The translations under genes were made by a program, and so were the position numbers. Positions 24,686 to 35,394 of a DNA stretch of 64,000 nucleotides are shown one piece after another; position 1 is the stretch's first letter, and each line of letters starts with the position of its first letter. The stretch covers positions 1,736,001 to 1,800,000 of the forward strand of contig JAVHNS010000007.1 in NCBI GenBank assembly GCA_036872755.1. Reading direction: 5' to 3'. The DNA comes from Orbilia blumenaviensis (lineage: Eukaryota > Ascomycota > Orbiliomycetes > Orbiliales > Orbiliaceae). The notes under the pieces are model-generated. The model was not told where the DNA came from, did not search any database, and saw only the letters and a program-made list of their open reading frames with translations.

Positions 24686-27600
24686 ATGTCAAAGAAAAAG
24701 TGGTATAACGAATCATATGACCGGAACGCTCCTGGCGAGTCGACCTCGTCACGCCTCCGGTATACAATCGGATGGATTTGCGCCCTCCCTATTGAAATGA
24801 AAGCGGCCTCTTTTATGTTGGACGAAATTCATCCAAAAGACGTGCGAATCGGGCCCGAGGATTACAACGAGTATATTTTCGGAACGATCGGGAAACACCA
24901 AATTGTTATTGCGCGCCCGCATTTGAGCTTACAAGGAACCAGCCCAGCATTAGTTACACGGATGAAATTAAGCTTCCCGTCAATTCAATTTTATTTAACG
25001 GTAGGTACTGGGGGTGGAATACCTCTCAATGCTGATATTCGGCTAGGAGATGTTGTGGTTGGAGTACCAACGGGGAGGTTTCCTGGTCTAATAGAATGCG
25101 ACTATCGAGAAATTACTGCCCGTGCACGTGGCCAGTTTGAAAAGACCAATATCCTGAATAAGCCTAGTAGGGAACTCCTAAATATCGTATCTAAATTACG
25201 AGAAAATAATTTGGTGAGTATTAGTTATAGCAAAGTTCGTTGATATAACTCAAATTACGATGATCAATTGGCATCAACGTTGTTTGCTGCCTGTCGTATT
25301 GCATCTGATATCCTCCACAATATGTTAATATCGTTTGGTATATAGTATCAAGGCTGCCAGATCCCGATGATCCTAGCAGGCGCCCTCCAAAAACTACCGT
25401 CCGGTGTAACCGCGTTTGCTCGTCCCGATGAGGAAGATATATTATTCGAAGCTGATTATAACCACGTTGATGAGTATTCATGCAATATGTGCGATAAAAG
25501 CAAGACAGTCATCCGACGCGCCAGGCATAACCAAGACCCTCTTGTTCATTATGGTTTAATCGCGTCGAGCAACCGGGTTATGAAAGACGCGGCGATCCGC
25601 GACTGGGTAGCCCAGGAAACAGACGCTTACTGTTTTGAAATAGACACGGCTGGTATTCCAAATATTGTTGATTGTCTGGTAATTCGTGGGATTTGCGACT
25701 ATTGCGACTCCCATAGAAATAAGCAGTGGCAGGGGTATGCATCAGCTACGGCAGCTGCCTATGCCAAAGAGCTGCTGCTGGCTATGCCTGTTGATGCCGT
25801 TGAAATTCCAAGTGGGGAGAGACATGTTCTAGAGCAGCCATCCTGCGACTCAAATTCTAATGTACTCACAGGTGCGTATATGATAACTCATTTTAGGATC
25901 GACATGGTTGGAATTCAGCTGCTGACCCTAAAGTTGAATAAAGAAAATTACAAAAAGAACATCTTATCTTCATTGAGTTTTCCAACTATGAGTGATCGCA
26001 GGAACAATATCACACAAGCTCATCCAGGTACCTGCGACTGGATCTTTCAGACAGCAAAATTTAATGAGTGGTTCTACCAATATAATTTTGATAGAGAACC
26101 TTTTGATGACATCCTCTGGATCAAAGGCAAACCCGGAACAGGAAAATCAACTTTAATGAAAGAAATCCTCCTATTTTATCGCGGCTCTTTCCAAGACCAT
26201 ACTATTGCTGCACACTTTTTCGATACCGGAGTCGCGGCAGAGTCACACGAAGGCATGCTCCGCTCCCTACTCTGCCAGTTGCTGGACCAGAACGCAAAAG
26301 CCTGCGATTTCTTTATCTCCCATTTCATCAAAAGCGAAGAGCATGGAAGCCTTTTGCAATGGCACAAAGAAAAGCTAGAAAAAGCTTTCATAGAATTGAT
26401 ACCTTCCTTTGATCGGCCAGTGCTCCTTCTAGTGGATGCGCTGGATGAATGTTATGGCCCAGACATCGAGGAATTCATTGAGTTTTTAAAGGCACTGAAC
26501 TCCAGCCCATCTAGAAATTCTCTCCTGTTAAGAGTCTGTGTATCAAGCCGACATTATCCGGCCATGGCCATCAGCATGATACTAACGCACGAAATTGATA
26601 TAGAAAGAGAGGCGGGACACGTAGATGATATCATCACTTACATTGGTGATAGACTCGAGCTAGAGGACCCGACCGGGGACATCCAATCCGCACTCCACCT
26701 CAAATCTAATGGGGTTTTTCTATGGATTGTCATCGCGGTGAGGGTGCTAAACAGAGCTTACGATAATGGCATCGATATCATTGGTCCCACGTCGGGGGTA
26801 TTTCAGAAATTACTAAGTGATATTGACGACGACGTCCGTGTGAGACTCGGGGGGGCACTTCCTGAGTCTCCTACTCACCCCAAGGACGAAGATAGCGATA
26901 CAGAATCGGATGTCTCTTATGCGGCCTTTTCATCATCGAAAACCTCTACGATAGATAGTCAGTCATCAGTGGGTGACATAGTTGTACTCCACCAAGTTGC
27001 CTGTGAGAAAGTGGCCAGGATCTTATTCTCGAATTCTGACCTCGGCGCCCTGTATTCGGAAGCTGTGGCAAAATGGAGGAGAGAAGCCTTCAACAAGGCT
27101 CACAGGAATATTTTAAAAGATTATGTTAAGGATCTGAGTTTGGAAACACAGGGCCGTGGCTTCGACTTGCAGGTTCTCAAGTTCCTTGGACGTTCAAGAA
27201 TAAGGGACAGAATAACCCAGCGTATACACGACCTTGGCGCTCAGTCTGCGAAGCAGGGTATGGAACAATCAGAATGGCTTTATGATCAGGAAGAATCGAG
27301 GGCTGTGGATGAACTACTTGACCGATTCCTAAAGTCTCAGGACCAATATATTGGCCCAAACCTAGTCGACACGACTACCAAAGGTGACGAACGAGCAGAG
27401 GATTCAGACAACGACTTTGGGTCCGGAGAAGATGGGTTGAGCGAAGACGAGAGCGATATTAAACATCAGCTCGTCGAAGGCCTTAACTCTGCAGTTAACT
27501 TTCTTACTCACGGGAAATCTTTTCAATATTTGAAGTCTACCCTAGACTCACTGTTACACCCCCCCAAAAATATTAAGGATGCCCTCGAATTTGGGAATAC

Positions 27601-30013
27601 AAGGGTTGTGAAAAGATTACTTACGCAACGATTCGATGAGGTGGCAGGAGATGAATACTCTTGGCTTCGTGAGTTAAAAGAGGCGGGATTCTCGTTCGGT
27701 GAAATAGCGGAGGTCTTGATGCAAGACGCAAGCGATGCGCCTTGGATATACTTTGAGCCTCAGGACGTGGGGAAATCGGAGATTTACCCAGAAGAAAATT
27801 CACACACTCCACTATGCGCACACAAATGTTTTAGCGACCTTCTGGAGGAAAATAAGGAGCCCGGGACTCCAAACCAAACCAAGAGGTCGGCCGACGAAAT
27901 AGCGCCTAGCACTGCAAGTCACTCAAAAGCGGAAATTGATATGCAAAAAATCCAAGAGCTTTGCGGGCTGGCTGGCGTAACACCCTCCTCTCGTGATCCC
28001 GGGGAATGGAATGGCGTAGTTGTATTACAAGATGAAGCTTCAATAGCCACCGTATCATATGGTGAGGTTGTCTCGAACCAAACCGCCACTTTTGACAGTA
28101 AAGACGAATGGGGAATGAATTCTAGGACACTCAAAAAGATAATTACCACTCTAACGCACTTTTGCTCTGCCGCTAGCGTTATGCAGAGCTTGGGCCTCTG
28201 CTGTGATAGTTTCACAGTCCTTGTGCACCCAATTCACAACCCCGAAATCGCAACTACAATCAATATCTATCACATCAGATTTGTATTGATTGTGGATTTA
28301 TTGCTGGAATTAAAGCCTCCATATGGCTCCAAATCCGCTTTTGAGTCGAGACTCCCAAACATTATTGAACGCTTGCGTCCGGTCCTCGAGTCAATTGAAC
28401 AGAATCTTTCAGAAAATATCCCACATGAGAACGTGGACGAAATTCTAAATCTTTTGGCTATGATTGCCCAGTTCCTTTCGATCGGATTGCTATCATACGC
28501 CCAAGGGCATGTTAGTCCTATCTGTCCATTTTTCTTGGACAGGCCACAGCGCAAGACCATCCTCGCCGGCGCGAAGCCAGACGGGGATCAGTCCCAGTGC
28601 ATTACATTGGAGCCAACAGAACTGACTTGTGTCGGAGAAATGATTGGTAGCCCTGTGCTTGCTTTCAGATTATACTCGTCGGTCACTGATGCACTTAGCT
28701 CCGAAGGGGAGCGAACTTTTGACATATTGACGACCTCCGAAGACTTACTCGACACCTGGGGCCCAGGCGAATTTATAACTGATAATAGCGTCAGGACTTC
28801 TCTCTTCGCTATAAGAATTTACGGTGGCATCATTTACCGCCCTGACGATACCTCAATGTTTCACTGGAGTAACACAATATCCCTCGATAGTATCAAGCCA
28901 GTTCCTTTCCGCCCCGGTACCAAGATACGCATAGGCTCGCCTGTTCAGGTAAATGAAAATTGCATCATCGATGAGGATCAATGTTTCAAAGCTTCTAGTT
29001 CCGCCTTACAAAACCTTGGGGTATATCCCATCCGCTGGGAGTTCGACGAAATCCAGGGTGTACTACAAGCTGGATATTACGGCGTAGTCCAAGTAGGCGG
29101 AGCGAAACATAAAGTCTCTGGAAGAACGTGGAAGCAAGACATTCTTGACAGAGATAAACACGCGCTCGTCCCTTACCTCAACTGCCTATGTGGGCTCCAA
29201 GTCAGCTTTTGTACCGGAATCGCCAGAAGAGTGACTCTAGGACAGCTCATAGCAGATCCATTTCGAATATTTGTCGAGATGAAATTCGAAACCGACCTAC
29301 TACACAAAATCGACGAAATCGTACAAGCATTAAAAGAAAATAAGCTCCAACTGTATTTGCGGGGATTAACTAAAGAAATCCGTAATACAATTCTTGATAT
29401 CATCCGGACTATAGTAATCAGTCTCGGCAGTACTGGCATTGATGCAGGAAAAAGGTTTCTATCTGTAGCATGGATTAGGCAGAATAGCCCGCCCCAAGGT
29501 TTCCGGATTCCGTGCAGTGGTGAAGGCAACTCATGGGTCCATGTACTCGCCGACTCCGAAGATTGTGCTACATTCGCATGTATTTCATACGATTGCTTGA
29601 TCACCCCAGAGGTTCACTGTCAGAGCGCCGGCCCCGGACCTTTCTGGAAACACACTACGCCACTGCTAGAAACGGCTATCTGTCAATGTAATGAAAGCGC
29701 AACGAGCCAAGCAGTCGCTACTTTCGCCCTCGACGACAAATCGACATATTTTTTTCGGAAAATGGATTCTCTTTTAAAAGTCACTGTTGGTACACAAGGG
29801 CCCTCCACCAACGCGACCCTTTACATTGCGGAAAGTAAGATACCCTCGAGTATAGTGCGTAGAATGGACATGACGAGGGGGAAGAATTGGACCCGCATTC
29901 GAGAACGGAAAGAGCTACTTGAGAATGCGATAGAGCCCGTAATTATAACTGTGCTTAAGAGGAGTAGGTTAGATATATTCCTTCCTCCGGTTCCTGCGAT
30001 CCCGCCACCCTGA
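24686..30013 (+). CDS. NLR-like STAND protein: nucleoside phosphorylase + NACHT + long unassigned C-terminus
   Basis: Exons 24686-25213 and 25346-30013 give about 1,731 residues. The donor is GTGAGT. The acceptor TATAG at 25345 is preferred, but 25360 (GCCAG) would also stay in frame, five residues shorter. The first ATG in frame is 24686. Residues ~26-325 are a PNP/UDP-phosphorylase-type domain: YTIGWICALPIEMKAA, TVGTGGGIP, RLGDVVVGVPTG, DPLVHYGLIASSN and LVIRGICDYCDSH. The usual FEMEAAG is FEIDTAG. The NACHT ATPase follows, with Walker A GKPGTGKST at 437-445, Walker B VLLLVDALDE at 535-544 and SSRHYP near 577. After about residue 700 there are no ankyrin, WD40 or TPR repeats, only acidic linkers, a block around residue 974 (SDAPWIYFEP, then H and C residues) and ~700 residues without known domains. 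Such proteins in fungi are linked to non-self recognition and regulated cell death. The role here is inferred. Confidence 0.9.
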
Positions 30014-31689
30014 ATCACCCAGCGCGATCGCAAGACCGAATCTCAAGTTCGCATTTATTTTTTTACCCTATATATATATCTACTGTCAAAGTAAATACTG
30101 GTTTTGCTTAGGCAAATTGGATTTGTCCTTCTAGTATCGTAGTTTGGAGAAATTATAATAGATACTGTTAATTATATTCTAACAACAATAGCTCAGCATG
30201 TTAAGAGACCTAACGAATTTATAAACTTTATTTCTGCTTAATACCCCAAAATTTAAAATCCAAACATTTGCTATCTAGCGCTATAGCTAGAAGGCTCCAA
30301 AGGCATGCGATTCAGATTGATGATATAACTTCAGAGCTAAACTCCCTAAGTAGACAAGTGTAATATTATGACGTCATTAAAGACAGACACCAAGCGAAAA
30401 GCGAGACGCCAGCCACTCCCTTCTCGTTTCCTCGCTGAATGGCGGCGACGAAAACCCAATTGTGGTTGTTCATGCGGTCGTTTGTGAGAGTGCGACTGGC
30501 AACGGAGAACGGAGGGGTGAATGAGGATCCGAAACACCCAAGAGACCGGGTGCAGAGGTGCTGGTGGGGTTTCTGCGGGGTCCCTTTCTGGGAGAGGGAG
30601 TTCCAGCCGGCGAATATAACTTCTTAGTCCTTCTTAGACATCTCCATCTGCATCTACCATCTACCATCTACCATCTACATCTGCATCCACGTAAAATTAT
30701 AATATCCTAGAATGCCACTGCTTGTTGAATTATCGAGCGACGCTGGGGATGGAGGAAGCTCGAGGATGCTTAATTATGGTGCATGCCGCAGACCAGGGGT
30801 TCGCGAGGGCACAGACAGACAGGCAAGCAGGCAGACAGCTGGATAGAGAGTCAGTATCCAACAAACCCGGTTTTTTTGGTAGGGCCAACCGGACAGACGT
30901 CATCGAGCTTGCATCGATTGGGCGCCGCACAGTTATCACATCCACATCCACATACGTGCATATACACCCATTCAAACTTTAAGTCCGTCCTTCCCCTGCC
31001 TGGAAAGAAGAAGAAGAAGAAGAAGAACCCAGGATTTAACATCTTCATCGCCTCTTCCTGCAGGTGTCGCCAGTTCGCAATTGGTCCGATTTAAAAGGAA
31101 CAGAGCAAATTGATAATCGCCGGGGCCGGGCGGGCGCGTGGTTCTGGTTTAAGCCCGTTGGAAGCGAATACTGTCTCTTAGCTCCAAAGGGTGGTTGGAG
31201 ATACTTAAAACCTTCGCTCTTCTCCCTTCCCTCTTTCCTCCTCTTCTCTCCCTCTCTCTTTCCCCTCCTCCTCTCTCTCTCTCCACTTTTTTATTTTTAA
31301 GAAAAACTTCATCTTGATCTTAACTTGTATCTGTCTTGTGGTGCTTCAGTCCATAAGGAACCTGGGTAAGCTAGCTAATCCCCGCAAACCGCCTCCATAC
31401 TTTTTTTCCCTGGCCTGCCACGGGTCTGAACTGCTCCAATCAAACGCCCCCGTTGTTTGTTTGTTGCGGGCGGGTGCCCGGTTCCCTTTTGACTTCCGCC
31501 CTTCAAACCAGTGCTATTACTGACTCTGCATCATAACAGACCACACACACATCGTCAGCTTCAGCCGAGCCTCTAAACACTTTAATCCGACATCCATCGC
31601 TTCGTCCTCGAAATTCTAGGCAGAGAAGATATAAACGAGAACAGAAAAATAACCACATTCTTTTTTTGTGTCGAAACAATACCGCCATC
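30014..31689. other. Intergenic region upstream of the eisosome gene
   Basis: An AT-rich, stop-filled tract (30100-30340) follows the NLR-like gene, then the right direct repeat copy. Beyond that are a CATCTAC repeat near 30640-30690, an (AAG)n run at about 31005-31027 and a pyrimidine-rich tract at 31205-31290 that probably belongs to the PIL1/LSP1 promoter or leader. A 62-codon frame at 30439-30627 is not supported by any motif. Confidence 0.5.
30343..30386 (+). repeat. 44-bp imperfect direct repeat, right copy
   Basis: This is the partner of 24169-24212. Six substitutions and no gaps separate the copies. It lies 330 bp after the stop of the NLR-like gene and also contains TGACGTCA. Confidence 0.8.
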
Positions 31690-33073
31690 ATGCATCGCAC
31701 CTACTCCATGAGGTCCGCTCGGGCTCCCACCCAGTCCCAGCTCCAGAACCCGCCTCCGCCGCCTAGCACCACCAAGGCCGGCCGTCTCTTCGGTCGTAGC
31801 AACTTCGGTGAGTCCTCGTCTCGCATTCTTTTCGGCCCATCTGTATTTCTGCTTTAAGTGAAGGAAAACCGCTAATTGCCGGTGTAATGCAGGCCACACA
31901 TTCAGAAAATCCGCTGCCGGGGCCTTGTAAGTCTCCTGTTAACCCACTTAATGCCTTAAGAAGGAAACCACCAACACCACTACATACGCGCAAAATTTCT
32001 AACGAAAACAATGGATGGATATTAGTGGGCCAGACCTCGCCAAGAAGCTCTCCCAGCTGGTCAAGATGGAGAAGAACCTGATGCGCTCCATGGAACTCGT
32101 TAGCCGCGAACGCCGCGAGGTCGCTCGCCAACTCTCCATCTGGGGCGAGGAAGCCGATGACGACGTTTCGGACGTCACCGACAAGCTTGGCGTTCTCATC
32201 TATGAGATTGGTGAGCTTGAGGATCAATTCATCGACCGATATGACCAGTATCGTGTTACCATCAAGTCGATTCGAAACATTGAGGCCTCTGTGCAGCCTA
32301 GCCGTGACCGTACGTACCTCTTCAAAACTTTGATTACTGCCTAACAAAGGGGGGGTTCCATATGCTGACGTAAAGGAACAAAAAATCTAGGCAAGCAAAA
32401 AATAACCGACCAAATCGCACACCTCAAATATAAGGAACCAAACTCCCCCAAGATTGTAGTTCTGGAGCAGGAGCTCGTCCGCGCCGAGGCCGAATCGCTG
32501 GTCGCTGAGGCACAGCTCTCAAATATCACACGCGAGAAGCTGAAGGCGGCGTTCGCATACATGTTTGATGCTATGCGCGAGCATAACGAGAAGATGGCGT
32601 TGATCGCCGGCTATGGCAAGCATTTGCTAGAACTTGTAGACGATAACCCCGTTACACCTGGTGAGACCAGGCCGGCTTACGACGGTTATGAGAGCAGCAA
32701 GCAGTACGCACCCCTCCCCAAACATAGATCATTATCTTTTCTTTTATGCTTGAGATGAAGTGGTGATATTAACCTAATCTTTTTCCATTACAGCATCATC
32801 CAAGACTGCGAAGACGCCCTCTCGAACTGGGTTCCCGGCAACGCCGCCGTCAAATCCTCGCTCAGCGTGCGCACACGCAACCAGCGGAACAAGAGACGGC
32901 AGCAAACTGAGGGCGTCAGTCTCGAAGACCGCGGATCGTGGGTTTCGGCTGGCGAGCACGGACGAAGAGTCGACGACGACGAAGACGAGGATGAGGAAGA
33001 AGAGATCGGAGATGAGGTTGATGATGAGGATGAAGATGTTAAGCTTGCTAGGAAACGTCTTGAGGAGGTTTAG
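31690..33073 (+). CDS. PIL1: Eisosome core component, PIL1/LSP1 family (BAR domain)
   Basis: Five exons, 31690-31807, 31893-31926, 32026-32309, 32391-32703 and 32794-33073, encode 342 residues. All four introns obey GT...AG and keep phase. The protein matches yeast Pil1/Lsp1 almost throughout: MHRTYSMRSARAPTQSQLQN, SAAGAFGPDLAKKLSQLVK, RQLSIWGEEADDDVSD, EIGELEDQFIDRYDQYR, VEASVQPSRD-type (here IEASVQPSRD), LEQELVRAEAESLVAEAQLS and TPGETRPAYDGYESSK. These proteins form a BAR-type coat under plasma-membrane furrows (eisosomes/MCC). Exon 2 is only 34 nt. The junction of exons 4 and 5 gives SSKHIIQDCE, where relatives usually have SSKQII. The C-terminus is strongly acidic (Asp/Glu run) as in other family members. 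Whether it is the PIL1 or the LSP1 paralogue cannot be decided here. Confidence 0.95.
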
Positions 33074-33966
33074 AACCTTTCCACGGACGACGTTGATGGA
33101 AGCAGTTTTTAGGAGGCTTCGGGGAAAGGGGAGGGTCTAATTATAATGATAATGCGGGGAATGTGAAGGATTTGGGGAGGTGGCGTCGACATCTGAATGT
33201 GTCGATTGGAAAGGTTCCTGTTCTTAGGTGACCCCCCCGCGGATGGGCCTCGTGTATTTCTCTATCTTTTTTTCCTCCCTTTATGTTGTCTCTCTTTTTG
33301 AGCGGGCTGATGCGATACGATATTATTTTCCTACGTACTACTTTTCTTGTGTGTCTGGAGTCATCCTATTTCTTATATTTTCTTTTGAGGGGTGTGTGTG
33401 TGATGAATATGAAGGTAAGGAACAACGATAATCGTAAGATTTTTTGGTTGTTCCTCCATATATATGCGGCAGAGATCTATAAATATACCCACCTCCCTCC
33501 ACTCAGTCCTTGCGCATGAGCTATCGGATAGTCAAGGTACTTTGGATACGGGATCGCTTATAACTGGTGTTTCAAATCTAAGATTTATTAGTAGGCTCAT
33601 CCAGTTATTCCAAAACGTGGCTTTAAGGTTTGCATGCATTGCATTATCTCGTGGACCGACCCTTCGCATGGGTACGCATGAGCAGTGCTTACTATATTTC
33701 TACTCATCACGTTTATAATTACCGTAGGGGGGTTAGGTACTTTTCCGGGACTGCTTCCGAATATTAAAATATTTTAAAAAGGCAAGCCGTCTCATTCTCT
33801 ATCAAATCGTCATTTATACTTTTTTAAGTTCCATTTTTTCTATAAACCGTCTTGAGAAATCAGCCAAAACCCCGTACGGTAAGTATATACCATGACGGGT
33901 CGCGATCCACGGCCACGTGTGCATGCTTTATAATTATTAATTTAAACTGATCTCTAAGTTCTAACG

Positions 33967-33992
33967 AGAAGAGGAGGAGGAGGAGGAGGAGG
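33967..33992. repeat. (GAG)n microsatellite
   Basis: A near-perfect trinucleotide run of about eight units lies in non-coding DNA. Confidence 0.85.
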
Positions 33993-34188
33993 TAGTATTA
34001 AAAAAACGTCTGAATTTTAAAATAAATATTTCGTGGTCAACAGCGTCTGGGACCGAGACTAAAAGGTATTTCGGTATTAGAAGCTGGGGGGGTATTTGAT
34101 GATAAACACGGAGATCACTGTTATGTGGATACGGGGGGAGGTCCTCATTGATTCCGCTTATAGTGGTACGTAATTGGCCTATGTACAT

Positions 34189-34237
34189 AAGTACCTACCT
34201 AGTACTTATAGGTACCTACCTAGCTTAGTAGGTACTT
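34189..34237. repeat. Inverted repeat (possible hairpin)
   Basis: The arms AAGTACCTAC (34189-34198) and GTAGGTACTT (34228-34237) are perfectly complementary. The 29-bp spacer contains further TAGGTACCTA palindromes. No function is known to me. Similar TAGGTA-rich palindromes occur elsewhere in the window (for example near 940). Confidence 0.6.
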
Positions 34238-35394
34238 AAGTATATCTGGATTATATATACGTACGTCTACGTTGACTTGGGCTGTAAAAGGAATCTGTGC
34301 AGGCGTCGGAGCTAAAAAGACAAAATATAGAAGTTTATCGAGACGCTATTATGTATATACAGCATTATGACATGTAACAGACTAACTTACCTATGGTCAT
34401 GATCGAGAATACGTCCTGGGGCTAGGTGTATTTTACCTTTCTACCTATATAGGCAGTTACTGGTTGATAGGTGGCTTTACCTACAGGGAGGGTTATATAA
34501 TATTTCAATCCTTATAATGAGTAAAATGTGTGTTTTTTGTTGCATTTTTTGGCAGGGATCGAGGCCCGAGTCCAGTCTATAAATTCAATAATCAATTTCA
34601 AAATTAAGAAACAAAAATGAAAATTGTGAGATGTCATAGGTATCTATAAAGTAGAAATATTCCTGCATCAGCTCGTTCGAAAGTTTTCCTTGTAGGGCTT
34701 GGTTATGATCTATATTTCTTCTCGATATAGGTGAATGTAAGGTACACCAATTGCACCACCTGGATTTAGAATAGCCTTGCCGTCCCTGCTTGCCGGATCT
34801 TTGTTCCGGAAAGGCCAAGGGTTATCCTACATACAGAGTAAGCTTATCAACACAGTCTTGGTTCACTTGTCTGTCCTTTGATTTGGATAACGAGCAAGAC
34901 TCGCATGCTCTTATCGATTCTTGCGCTTGCTTTCAAAAAACCAGGGCATGGATCCAGGTATCTAAAGATCGCGTTTATGATTAGTAATCACAATATTGAG
35001 ATGAATCAATATATGGTATCGCCGGCGCATATGACGGCTGACGCCGGCACCATATATGCACGGCCACGCGCCTTGCCGCTGCTGGGTCGGCCGGTCTGAC
35101 GGACTAGCTATTAAGAAGCGAAGCGTGGTTTACTTCAGCTCAGCCGTCCCTTTAGCTTTTGGGAAGCTGTCCTGCTCTATTGACCCGCCTGTGGAACCCT
35201 TCTTTTTAAACCCTTTTTTTATGCAATTGTCCATTTGATTCGATTCCCCCCTTCAACGTTCTTGATGTTCTTGTAGATTAGATTCCTTCCTCTCCCTTTT
35301 CACTCGGATCTGGTATTCGAATTATCCACGATACCTTCAACCCCCCAGAGAAAAAAAAAGACCTGGGTTTTTATACTCAACCGAAACTATCAGG

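Larger units (their letters stand above)
33074..35394. other. Intergenic region between eisosome and MFS genes
   Basis: I found no gene here. The first ~400 bp should be 3' UTR. It contains a (GAG)n run at 33967-33992 and an inverted repeat with TAGGTACC-type motifs at 34189-34237. Open frames are short and unconvincing. Confidence 0.5.

Noticed and set aside
25862..25935. Possible extra intron (GTGCGT donor) in the NLR-like gene
   Set aside because: Every nearby acceptor creates an in-frame stop, while the unspliced frame stays open through the NACHT domain.
30439..30667. Overlapping short frames on both strands upstream of PIL1
   Set aside because: Both are about 60 codons, Trp/Arg-rich and mutually overlapping. 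No motif favours either.
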